Assembly: GCA_913056375.1 (NCBI GenBank)
Contig: CAJXNF010000004.1
Coordinates: 1-29,884 of the forward strand
Reading direction: 5' to 3'
DNA length: 29,884 bases
From: an uncultured Pseudomonadota bacterium
Lineage (GTDB): Bacteria; SAR324; NAC60-12
Below, one piece after another: positions 24,012-29,884 of the stretch (positions are counted from its first letter, which is position 1; the number at the start of each line of letters is the position of its first letter). Made by a program: the position numbers and the translations under genes. The notes beneath the pieces are model-generated. The model was given only the letters and a program-made list of their open reading frames with translations. It did no database searches and was not told the origin of the DNA.

Positions 24012-25868
24012 ATGTTTTCTTGGTTTGAAGATCGTCTGAACCCATTTCCCAATGAAGAACCAACTCAGCCACCCCAAGGACTGGTAGCCTTCTGTTGGCA
24101 CTACGCCAAGCCTGCAGGCCCCTGGTTATTCCTGATGTCGGCCATCACCGCACTAATTTCCATTGGAGAGGTCTACCTGTTTGGATTTCTGGGCAACATC
24201 GTGGATTGGCTGGCGGCAAGTGGACAGGAAGGATTTCTGGAGCGTGAGGGGGGCAAGTTGATCTGGATGGGGGCTGTACTGCTGATCGGCCTACCAACAA
24301 TCGTCCTGCTGCAATCTCTGCTGATTCACCAGACGCTGCTCGGCAACTTCCCGATGATCGCCCGTTGGCAGATGCATCGCTACCTACTCCGGCAGAGCAT
24401 GGGCTTCTTCGCTAATGAATTTGCTGGCCGAGTCGCCACCAAGGTGATGCAGACCTCGCTCTCCATTCGTGAAAGCGTGATGAAGCTGCTCGACGTCTTT
24501 GTCTACGTGAGTGTCTACTTCATATCAATGATGGTGCTGGTCGCTTCCGCAGACTGGGTACTGGCGTTACCGCTACTGCTGTGGGTAATTGTTTACACCA
24601 CACTCATTCGCTACTTCGTACCTAGGCTCAAGAAAGTCTCCAGTGACCAAGCAGACGCTCGTTCGTTAATGACTGGACGGGTTGTTGATAGCTACACGAA
24701 CATCACCACGGTCAAGCTGTTCTCCCATGCGGGTAGGGAAGCCGCTTATGCCAGAGAGAGCATGGAAGGTTTTCTGGGAACCGTGCATCAGCAGATGCGA
24801 CTGGTGACCCAGTTTCAGTTCGCAGTTTACTTCAACAACGCCTTCCTGGTGTTTGCCGTATCCGCTCTGGCCATTTGGCTCTGGCTTGGATCTGTGGTGT
24901 CCGTTGGTTCAATCGCCATTTCGATTGCGCTGTGCCTGCGCATCAACGGGATGTCACAATGGATCATGTGGGAGGTCTCTGGCCTATTCGAAAACATCGG
25001 GGTCGTACATGATGGCATGACGATGATGGTCAAGCCACATGAAGTCGTAGATCAGCCAAAAGCCCAACCGCTGGATGTGCCACGAGGGCAGATTGAGTTC
25101 GAGCATATTGGCTTTCACTATGGGAAGGCCAGCGGCGTGATTGATGACTTTTCTCTGAAGATCACATCTGGCGAAAAAATTGGTCTGGTAGGACGCTCCG
25201 GAGCCGGCAAGACTACACTGATGAACCTACTCCTGCGCTTCTATGACCTGGAACGAGGACGGGTTTTGATTGATGAACAAGACATCGCCCAAATGACGCA
25301 GGAGAGTCTGCGTAGCTGTATTGGTGTGGTCACTCAGGACACTTCGCTGCTGCATCGCTCCATTCGTGAGAACATCGCCTACTCCGCTCCAGAAGCAACT
25401 GATGAGCAAGTGATCGAAGCAGCTCGCAAGGCCAATGCCTGGGACTTCATTCAGGAGCTGGAGGATTCAACAGGTCGGAAAGGTCTGGATGCCCATGTCG
25501 GTGAGAGAGGTGTGAAACTCTCCGGAGGGCAGCGTCAGCGGATTGCGATCGCTCGAGTCTTTCTGAAAGATGCTCCAATTCTTGTACTGGATGAAGCAAC
25601 CTCTGCGCTGGATTCAGAAGTCGAGGCCGCCATCCAGGAAAATTTATTTCAATTGATGGAGGGCAAAACCGTGATTGCCATCGCACATCGACTCTCCACG
25701 ATCGCCCAGCTGGACCGTTTGGTTGTGATTGATGCAGGCAACCTGATCGAGTCCGGTAGTCACGAAGAGCTGGTCCAGAATTCCCGTATCTATGCCGATC
25801 TCTGGGCTCGTCAATCTGGTGGGTTTCTAGCTCCGGAAGAATACGAAGAGAAAACTCAGGCAGCCTGA
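24012..25868 (+). CDS. ABC exporter half-transporter (permease-ATPase fusion), canonical active site
   Basis: The 618-residue protein has a six-helix exporter domain (about residues 35-325) and a nucleotide-binding domain. Walker A is GRSGAGKTT (394-402), the signature LSGGQ is at 503-507, Walker B LVLDEATSALD has D527 and E528, and the H-loop histidine is H559. All catalytic residues are intact, so it can work as a homodimer. It belongs to the MsbA/MdlB-like multidrug/lipid exporter group; the substrate is unknown. ATG 24012 has no clear Shine-Dalgarno. Compare the half at 1167-3023, which lacks the catalytic Glu and could in principle need a canonical partner such as this one, although the genes are 21 kb apart. 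Confidence 0.93.
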   Translation: MFSWFEDRLNPFPNEEPTQPPQGLVAFCWHYAKPAGPWLFLMSAITALISIGEVYLFGFLGNIVDWLAASGQEGFLEREGGKLIWMGAVLLIGLPTIVLLQSLLIHQTLLGNFPMIARWQMHRYLLRQSMGFFANEFAGRVATKVMQTSLSIRESVMKLLDVFVYVSVYFISMMVLVASADWVLALPLLLWVIVYTTLIRYFVPRLKKVSSDQADARSLMTGRVVDSYTNITTVKLFSHAGREAAYARESMEGFLGTVHQQMRLVTQFQFAVYFNNAFLVFAVSALAIWLWLGSVVSVGSIAISIALCLRINGMSQWIMWEVSGLFENIGVVHDGMTMMVKPHEVVDQPKAQPLDVPRGQIEFEHIGFHYGKASGVIDDFSLKITSGEKIGLVGRSGAGKTTLMNLLLRFYDLERGRVLIDEQDIAQMTQESLRSCIGVVTQDTSLLHRSIRENIAYSAPEATDEQVIEAARKANAWDFIQELEDSTGRKGLDAHVGERGVKLSGGQRQRIAIARVFLKDAPILVLDEATSALDSEVEAAIQENLFQLMEGKTVIAIAHRLSTIAQLDRLVVIDAGNLIESGSHEELVQNSRIYADLWARQSGGFLAPEEYEEKTQAA

Positions 25869-25943
25869 AACATTTTCTCTGGTTCTTCCAGTTAGTTTAT
25901 GAACCCACTCACTTGCGAATTCATCACTTCTCCGTTGATATTG

Positions 25944-25980
25944 GTTGATTGTCTCCACTCTCTAGGCTGGAGACCTCAAC
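25944..25980 (+). promoter_or_regulatory. extended stem-loop in the phosphoribosyltransferase leader
   Basis: GTCTCCA (25951-25957) pairs with TGGAGAC (25968-25974), and outside a small internal loop GTTGA (25944-25948) pairs with TCAAC (25976-25980). It could end exporter transcripts or be a leader structure of the gene starting at 26032. No U-tract follows, and it does not have the conserved core of a purine riboswitch. Confidence 0.4.
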
Positions 25981-26031
25981 TAAGCTTAGCACATTCAATT
26001 CGCAGCAGATTTCAAACGAGGTAGTGAGGAA

Positions 26032-26547
26032 ATGACAGCAGAGAAACAAACCGATCTGTACGTCTCGTGGGACGAATACCACAAAAAGATCGAAGAGTTA
26101 GCCATCAAGGTGTATCAAGACGGATATGACTTCAGTCAGATCGTTTGTATTGCAAAGGGCGGATTGCGGGTAGGAGATATTTTTGCACGGTTGTTCGACA
26201 AGCCCCTCGCCATTCTTTCTGTGGAATCATATCGGGGCGATGGTGTGAAGAACGAGCAGGGTTCAATGACCTTCTCCAGAGATCTCGCTCAAACCACTCC
26301 GAACCTTGGAAGCCGGGTGATCCTTGTGGATGATCTGGCAGACTCAGGCATCACTCTGGAAAAAAGCCTGAAGTGGTTGAATCATTTCTACGGATTCTAT
26401 CTAGACGAAGTCCGCACCGCCGTGCTCTGGATGAAAAGCGTTTCACAGTACAAACCAGACTATTACGTAGATTATCTTGAGGACTCTCCCTGGATCCATC
26501 AGCCGATGGAAAAGTATGAATCGATGAGCGTGACAGATTTGATTTAA
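26032..26547 (+). CDS. type I phosphoribosyltransferase, xanthine/hypoxanthine-guanine type
   Basis: The 171-residue protein is a type I PRTase. The PRPP loop is RVILVDDLADSGITL (95-109) with the acidic pair D100-D101, and the pyrophosphate loop is IAKGGLRVGD (40-49). A C-terminal PDYYVDYLEDSPWIHQPME gives the Trp-Ile base-stacking segment typical of xanthine-guanine PRTases. Such enzymes salvage purine bases to nucleoside monophosphates. Gpt of E. coli is shorter (152 residues). ATG 26032 has GAGGAA upstream. The exact base is not determined. Confidence 0.87.
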   Translation: MTAEKQTDLYVSWDEYHKKIEELAIKVYQDGYDFSQIVCIAKGGLRVGDIFARLFDKPLAILSVESYRGDGVKNEQGSMTFSRDLAQTTPNLGSRVILVDDLADSGITLEKSLKWLNHFYGFYLDEVRTAVLWMKSVSQYKPDYYVDYLEDSPWIHQPMEKYESMSVTDLI

Positions 26548-26605
26548 GTCTTCCATCGCATACACTGGTAGTTCCGATAGGCCAAAGTAGGATTGATCGA
26601 AAGCG

Positions 26606-26654
26606 ACTGGAACCCCATAGAACTGCTGGTTAGTATCAAGTTTGTGGTTCCAGT
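26606..26654. promoter_or_regulatory. long-loop inverted repeat between PRTase and secreted-protein genes
   Basis: ACTGGAACC (26606-26614) and GGTTCCAGT (26646-26654) form a perfect nine-base stem around 31 bases. A -10-like TATACT at 26673-26678 follows, but no -35 at proper distance was found. It may be an RNA structure or a binding site pair. The rest of the 171-base gap shows nothing else. Confidence 0.35.
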
Positions 26655-26718
26655 TTCCCTACTGGGCAAAGTTATACTGACTCTCAGCGTTGTTGCTACT
26701 TAACCCCAAAGGCGCCTT

Positions 26719-27144
26719 ATGTTCACAAAAAACATCCGATTCCAGTATCAAAATCGTCTTATAAATAACAAATTTGTTACATATTTTGGAATCACAGCGA
26801 GTATTCTTTTACTGAGTTCTGCTGCTGCCTTCAGCAATCAAGATTCACCAGACTTAAAATCGGACACATGTAGTCGGCTGGGAGGCTTTGCACGGATGGT
26901 GATGCAGACGCATCAGACAGGGGGTTCGTTGGGTGAGTTCAGAACTTCCTTGAAAGCGATGAAGGTAGCTAAGAGAGGAGAGAAAGCGATTTGGGAATCT
27001 CGTACAAAATCAATGGGTAACTCCGTAGTGGATGCAGCTCCCAACTACTATCAGAAATGGAAGGATCGCAGGAGAAACCCAGAGATTGCCATTGCCTTTG
27101 GACAATTCATCCAACAGGGTTGCTTAGAGCGGTTTGTAGAGTAG
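26719..27144 (+). CDS. small secreted protein, unknown
   Basis: The 141-residue protein starts at ATG 26719 with AAAGG six bases upstream. A hydrophobic stretch at residues 20-38 ending in AAAFSNQ looks like a signal peptide with cleavage near residue 39. The mature part has a Cys in DTCSRLGGFARMVMQTHQTG (Cys about 50) and another near the end in QQGCLERFVE, spanning a Lys/Arg-rich middle. The pattern of a first Cys followed by Arg and Gln-Gly, and a final Cys, recalls small secreted hypothetical proteins common in Proteobacteria, from memory. Function unknown. Confidence 0.65.
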   Translation: MFTKNIRFQYQNRLINNKFVTYFGITASILLLSSAAAFSNQDSPDLKSDTCSRLGGFARMVMQTHQTGGSLGEFRTSLKAMKVAKRGEKAIWESRTKSMGNSVVDAAPNYYQKWKDRRRNPEIAIAFGQFIQQGCLERFVE

Positions 27145-27667
27145 CAGTTTGGAGGTCCCGGAAATTCCTAAAGATCCTCTCCTTCGGGAGTTGGGCCATT
27201 GTGATCGCTCTAGGCAAGTAATTTCTTAGCCAATTGCCCTCCTGTTCAGAGCCAGGAACACATCAAAAGAGTTCGCTGCATTAGCAGGCTCTTCTGTCCT
27301 TTTGACTCGTCCGTCTGAATCTCCAAAGAGGAGCTTGTTTAAGGATCGAATCGACTTCTTTTCTGGGTGCGGAGAAATTCTTGCCACGTCCTACTCCTTT
27401 CGTCTGCTGAGGTTAAAGAAAACGCCCTGCTCTACACACTCCATGCCGTTTTCTCAACCAACAACACAAGAAATTTCATTATACACAGACCACCCCGGAT
27501 GACAGGGTAAGAGTCCCTGTTTTAGCCACCATCCTTATTCACACACCTCCATCTTCCCCACAAAAAATCTTACAACCTTGGTATCATGCTTTTGCTGGAA
27601 AATCCTTTTCCGGAAGGGCACCACCGAGTGTGATCAAAAAAGTTCATACCTTTAGGGAGCAAAGCTT
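27145..27667. other. non-coding gap with possible terminator
   Basis: These 523 bases hold no gene I can support. A hairpin at 27267-27293 (AAGAG, CTGC, loop ATTA, GCAG, CTCTT) is followed by a CCTTTTG tract and may terminate the upstream gene. A small TTCG tetraloop hairpin (CTCC/GGAG) sits at 27179-27190. An open frame at 27302-27502 has no ribosome site and is probably chance. Confidence 0.5.
27267..27293 (+). terminator. possible terminator after the secreted-protein gene
   Basis: Outer arms AAGAG/CTCTT and inner arms CTGC/GCAG form an interrupted stem over an ATTA loop, followed within about ten bases by a short T-run. It lies 120 bases past the stop, so the association is loose. Confidence 0.3.
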
Positions 27668-28138
27668 ATGGAGGCATCACTGACAGAAGTCTTGGTCATG
27701 TTTGTTGACTCACTCTTCAACGAGGACGGGGCTCGTGAGATCACCCTCGGAATTATAACTGACCTTATTCTAATCATTTTCGCCTTTCGGACCTACACTC
27801 CCGCTACCTGGAGAGAGATTCGTCAAAGAAAATCCTCGTGTGGTTGCTACACCTACCATCTCTATGTTTACGCAGGAAAAATTCTAGGGATCAATATGAT
27901 AAGTGAATCGTATATCTATAGAAAGTGGTTTGCACAATCTGACTGCACGGATGAGAGCCTTGAGATGACCGCAACTCACTGGAACAACGATGCACGAATG
28001 AAGTTTTCTCTGCTTGGTGGTTTGTTTTGGGAACAATACACTGTCAGATGGATTTGGAGTAATCGAGAATCCCTGAACTATTCACACTGGGATCATTATC
28101 ACCAAAATGAGTTCCGATACTTGGACATCAAGGACTGA
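27668..28138 (+). CDS. orphan single-TM protein, unknown
   Basis: The 156-residue protein starts at ATG 27668 with AGGGAG eight bases upstream. A hydrophobic helix spans about residues 26-42 (GIITDLILIIFAF), then a Cys-rich turn SSCGCYTYHLYVYAG and an aromatic-rich C-terminal region with WNNDARMKFSLLG, WEQYTVRWIW and HWDHYHQNEF. No family recognised. High Trp/Tyr/His content and isolation from other genes suggest a narrowly distributed accessory gene. Confidence 0.6.
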   Translation: MEASLTEVLVMFVDSLFNEDGAREITLGIITDLILIIFAFRTYTPATWREIRQRKSSCGCYTYHLYVYAGKILGINMISESYIYRKWFAQSDCTDESLEMTATHWNNDARMKFSLLGGLFWEQYTVRWIWSNRESLNYSHWDHYHQNEFRYLDIKD

Positions 28139-28228
28139 ATGTAATGGCGAGTGTCATTCTCATGAAAACTCAGAAAATTGAGGCAGCATACGATTGTTGA
28201 GGCTTCAGTCAGTTACCAATCTCTCTGG

Positions 28229-28283
28229 ATATCTTAGAGCGGAGTATGAGGATGACTTGGGATTGGCGACGGGAATTTGGATT
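28229..28283. repeat. degenerate 55-base direct repeat, left copy (pairs with 29734-29788)
   Basis: Aligned without gaps to 29734-29788 it matches at 43 of 55 positions, with most differences transitions. In one plus-strand frame both copies read YLxAExEDxLxLAxGIxI and then stop. The copies flank the MORN gene on both sides. No ribosome site or start makes either copy a gene by itself. Confidence 0.65.
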
Positions 28284-28300
28284 TAAATTGGGACCCACAT

Positions 28301-29524
28301 TCACTGATTGCCCAAAAACTTGTTTTCTTTCCAGAGTCCTCTTTCTACTCGTCCGTCTGGATAGGTCATTGTTCCCCGACCATCTATTTTGCCGTACTTG
28401 TATTCCCCTACGTATTTCTGACCTGATGGATGAGTCAGAGTCCCCTGACCGTGTTCTTTACCATTCTTGACATCCCCAACGTACTTTATGCCACTTGGCA
28501 AAGTGAACGTCCCTTTTCCGTCCGGTTTACCTTTTTTGAAGTCACCCACGTATTTCAAGCCATCTGGACGAGTTAATGTACCCTGACCATGCATCCAATC
28601 GTCCTGAAATTCTCCAGTGTATTTCTGACCTGATGGATGGGTCAATGTACCCTGACCATGCATCTCACCGCTCTTGAATGTACCCGTGTATACCTGACCG
28701 TTTGGGAATGTCTTTGTGCCCTGACCATTGAATTTACCATTCTTGAAAGAACCCTCGTACTCCAAGCCGTCTGGATCAGCATAACTCCCTTCTCCATCGG
28801 GTAATCCATTCTTGAAGGAACCTACGTATTTCGTTCCACTTGGCAAAGTCAAAGCTCCCTCTCCGTGCTCTTTGCCATCCTTGAAAGAGCCCTCGTATTT
28901 CAAACCATCTGGTAAGGTCGAGATTCCTTGGCCACTGAATTTGCCATCCTTGAAAGAGCCCTCGTATTTCAAACCATCTGGATCAGCGTAACTCCCCACT
29001 CCGTTCGGCAATCCGTTACGGATTTCTCCAACATACTCATGGTCGCTTTCTGAGTTTCTGCTTGTTTTCCAGCTGGCTGGATCGGACTCTTGCCCATTCT
29101 TAGTATTGTCCTCACCAATGTAGAGCGTTGCTGATGTGATTTTTGGCGGCTTTTGCTCCAATGGTTCTTTGCCGATGAACTTTCCATCGCGCCAGAAGCC
29201 ACTGAACACTCGTCCCTCGGGTAAAGTCATGGTCCCCTGACCGTTCCTTTTACCGTCCTTGAAAGAACCTACGTATTCAACTCCACTTGGAAATGTCTCG
29301 GTTCCCTGGCCATTCGGCAATCCGTTGCTGACTTCTCCAACATACTCATGGTCACTCACCAGATTTCTGCTTGTTTGCCAACTGGCCGGATCAGACTCTT
29401 GGCCACTCTTGCTATCATCATCACTGATGTAAAGGGTGACGGTTTTTGCTTGAGGCCACAGAGTTGCGTCATTGAAAACCAGCAACACAAGAAGGATGGT
29501 CAACAGACTTTTTATTTTTCTCAT
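28301..29524 (-). CDS. secreted MORN-repeat protein
   Basis: The 407-residue protein begins with a signal-type hydrophobic stretch (about residues 5-19, KSLLTILLVLLVF). It contains about 14 MORN units of 23 residues with the pattern YxGxFKxGxxxGxGTxTxPxG: three from residue about 61, then eleven from about 161 to the end. A non-MORN linker with TLYI, GQESDPASW and TSRN occurs twice, before each MORN block (about residues 30-60 and 131-160). MORN repeats form extended beta-sheets that bind lipids or proteins in various systems; the bacterial role is unclear and this copy would act outside the cytoplasm. ATG 29524 is preferred; a GTG lies immediately before it. No enzyme domain is attached. Confidence 0.88.
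   Translation of the reverse strand: MRKIKSLLTILLVLLVFNDATLWPQAKTVTLYISDDDSKSGQESDPASWQTSRNLVSDHEYVGEVSNGLPNGQGTETFPSGVEYVGSFKDGKRNGQGTMTLPEGRVFSGFWRDGKFIGKEPLEQKPPKITSATLYIGEDNTKNGQESDPASWKTSRNSESDHEYVGEIRNGLPNGVGSYADPDGLKYEGSFKDGKFSGQGISTLPDGLKYEGSFKDGKEHGEGALTLPSGTKYVGSFKNGLPDGEGSYADPDGLEYEGSFKNGKFNGQGTKTFPNGQVYTGTFKSGEMHGQGTLTHPSGQKYTGEFQDDWMHGQGTLTRPDGLKYVGDFKKGKPDGKGTFTLPSGIKYVGDVKNGKEHGQGTLTHPSGQKYVGEYKYGKIDGRGTMTYPDGRVERGLWKENKFLGNQ
28871..28912. repeat. exact 42-base internal repeat in the MORN gene, copy 1
   Basis: This stretch is identical to 28940-28981. The offset is 69 bases, exactly one 23-residue MORN unit, indicating recent unit duplication by slippage or recombination. Confidence 0.9.
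28940..28981. repeat. exact 42-base internal repeat in the MORN gene, copy 2
   Basis: Second copy of the 28871-28912 sequence. A shorter near-identical phrase around GTACCCTGACCATGCATC also recurs one unit apart (near 28577 and 28647), so several units are young. Confidence 0.9.
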
Positions 29525-29554
29525 CACAAGTCAGTGAAATGGTTAGTCCACCTC

Positions 29555-29582
29555 ATTCTACTGTCACCTTCAATTATCTGAA
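29555..29582 (-). promoter_or_regulatory. predicted promoter of the MORN gene
   Basis: On the minus strand TTCAGA (29582-29577) and TAGAAT (29560-29555) are 16 bases apart, with a start near 29548 and a leader of about 24 bases. The hexamers match at four and five of six positions. Confidence 0.4.
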
Positions 29583-29733
29583 AAGAATCTGTAACAAGAT
29601 AAATTTTTATATACCAATAGACAATTTATCAGATTTTCTGAAGATCTCTCCACATCAATCACAAAATAGCAGTGTCATCGTGCGATTGTTCCACCACATC
29701 AATCAGTGCTGTGGTCAACGCTGTCAGTTCAAG

Positions 29734-29788
29734 ATATCTCGGTGCGGAGAACGAAGATGCTTTGGAATTGGCGATGGGGATTCGGATT
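29734..29788. repeat. degenerate 55-base direct repeat, right copy
   Basis: Partner of 28229-28283 in the same orientation, 1505 bases away. The similarity begins at ATATCT and ends at the ATT before the aligned stop codon (TGA here, TAA in the left copy). Upstream of it a stop-free frame extends to about 29642, longer than in the left copy. Confidence 0.65.
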
Positions 29789-29884
29789 TGATGATGAAAA
29801 AATGCACTCAAAATTCCCTCTATACTAGATAGATACTAGTCTGGAGCAATTTGACTTCGTGACAGGTGGGGCTTGAATTCTCTA

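Larger units (their letters stand above)
29525..29884. other. non-coding region at the right edge
   Basis: AT-rich, with the MORN promoter and the right copy of the degenerate repeat. An open plus-strand frame at 29539-29832 lacks a ribosome site and crosses the repeat; I do not call it. Near 29824-29840 a short palindrome built on ACTAG/CTAGT is seen. Confidence 0.5.

Noticed and set aside
23713..24039. 108-residue plus-strand frame before the second ABC exporter
   Set aside because: No ribosome site, overlaps the exporter start, low-complexity AT-rich composition and no recognisable product.
27302..27502. 66-residue plus-strand frame
   Set aside because: Non-ATG start without ribosome site and no coherent protein features.
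28246..28470. 74-residue plus-strand frame starting in the left repeat copy
   Set aside because: Most of it is antisense to the MORN gene, and it has no ribosome site.
29539..29832. 97-residue plus-strand frame at the right edge
   Set aside because: No ribosome site; it passes through the degenerate repeat in a frame the left copy interrupts with a stop.
1..29884. tRNA, rRNA, CRISPR array or transposase
   Set aside because: Looked for T-loop-like GGTTCGA phrases, regular short repeats with spacers and DDE-type proteins; the few GGTTCGA/GGTTCAAA phrases lie inside genes or a simple hairpin.

Overview
The window reads as chromosomal DNA of a Gram-negative bacterium of moderate GC content. The Gram-negative call rests on a lipid A-type acyltransferase, a lipobox protein and a GT39 inner-membrane transferase. 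Gene content and style (glcDEF with a FadR-type regulator, a PPK2 polyphosphate kinase, several MdlA/MsbA-like exporters, GTG and TTG starts) would suit a marine SAR324-like or other deltaproteobacterial-type lineage. That placement is an impression from memory, not a demonstrated assignment.

Layout. Positions 1-1050 (minus) hold a partial COG3178-type sugar kinase, divergent from an MdlA-like ABC exporter half (1167-3023). A plus-strand block follows: infA, mreB, a membrane-anchored coiled-coil protein, an APH-fold kinase and an enolase paralogue whose start lies inside the kinase gene. A convergent zinc-ribbon coiled-coil gene (7960-8490) ends this part. A 362-base gap then carries a candidate small RNA. 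From 15634 down to 8853 runs a compact minus-strand operon: asd, a small helical ORF, a PspC-domain gene, hemD, serB, a DUF1499 lipoprotein, an aspartoacylase/AstE-like deacylase, an LpxL-like acyltransferase and ppk2. A GT39 glycosyltransferase precedes it on the same strand.

At 17540-22525 a FadR/GntR regulator is divergent from glcDEF, the three subunits of glycolate oxidase, joined by ATGA overlaps. The intergenic region has two near-identical 28-base modules, each a TTGGTCAGGCC operator-like box followed at fixed distance by TTGACA. The first box also lies inside the regulator's own predicted promoter, so coordinated glycolate control and autoregulation are likely.

The right part is looser and more AT-rich. 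It has a two-TM acidic coiled-coil protein, a 52-residue coiled-coil ORF, a canonical ABC exporter, a purine-type phosphoribosyltransferase, a small secreted protein, an orphan one-TM protein and a secreted MORN-repeat protein. The MORN gene is flanked by a degenerate 55-base direct repeat and contains recent internal duplications. This end looks accessory.

The most interesting items are the translationally coupled kinase/enolase-paralogue pair with altered active-site positions, the ABC exporter half with Asn at the catalytic glutamate position, the duplicated glc control module, and the repeat-flanked MORN gene. No tRNA, rRNA, CRISPR array, transposase or attachment site was recognised.
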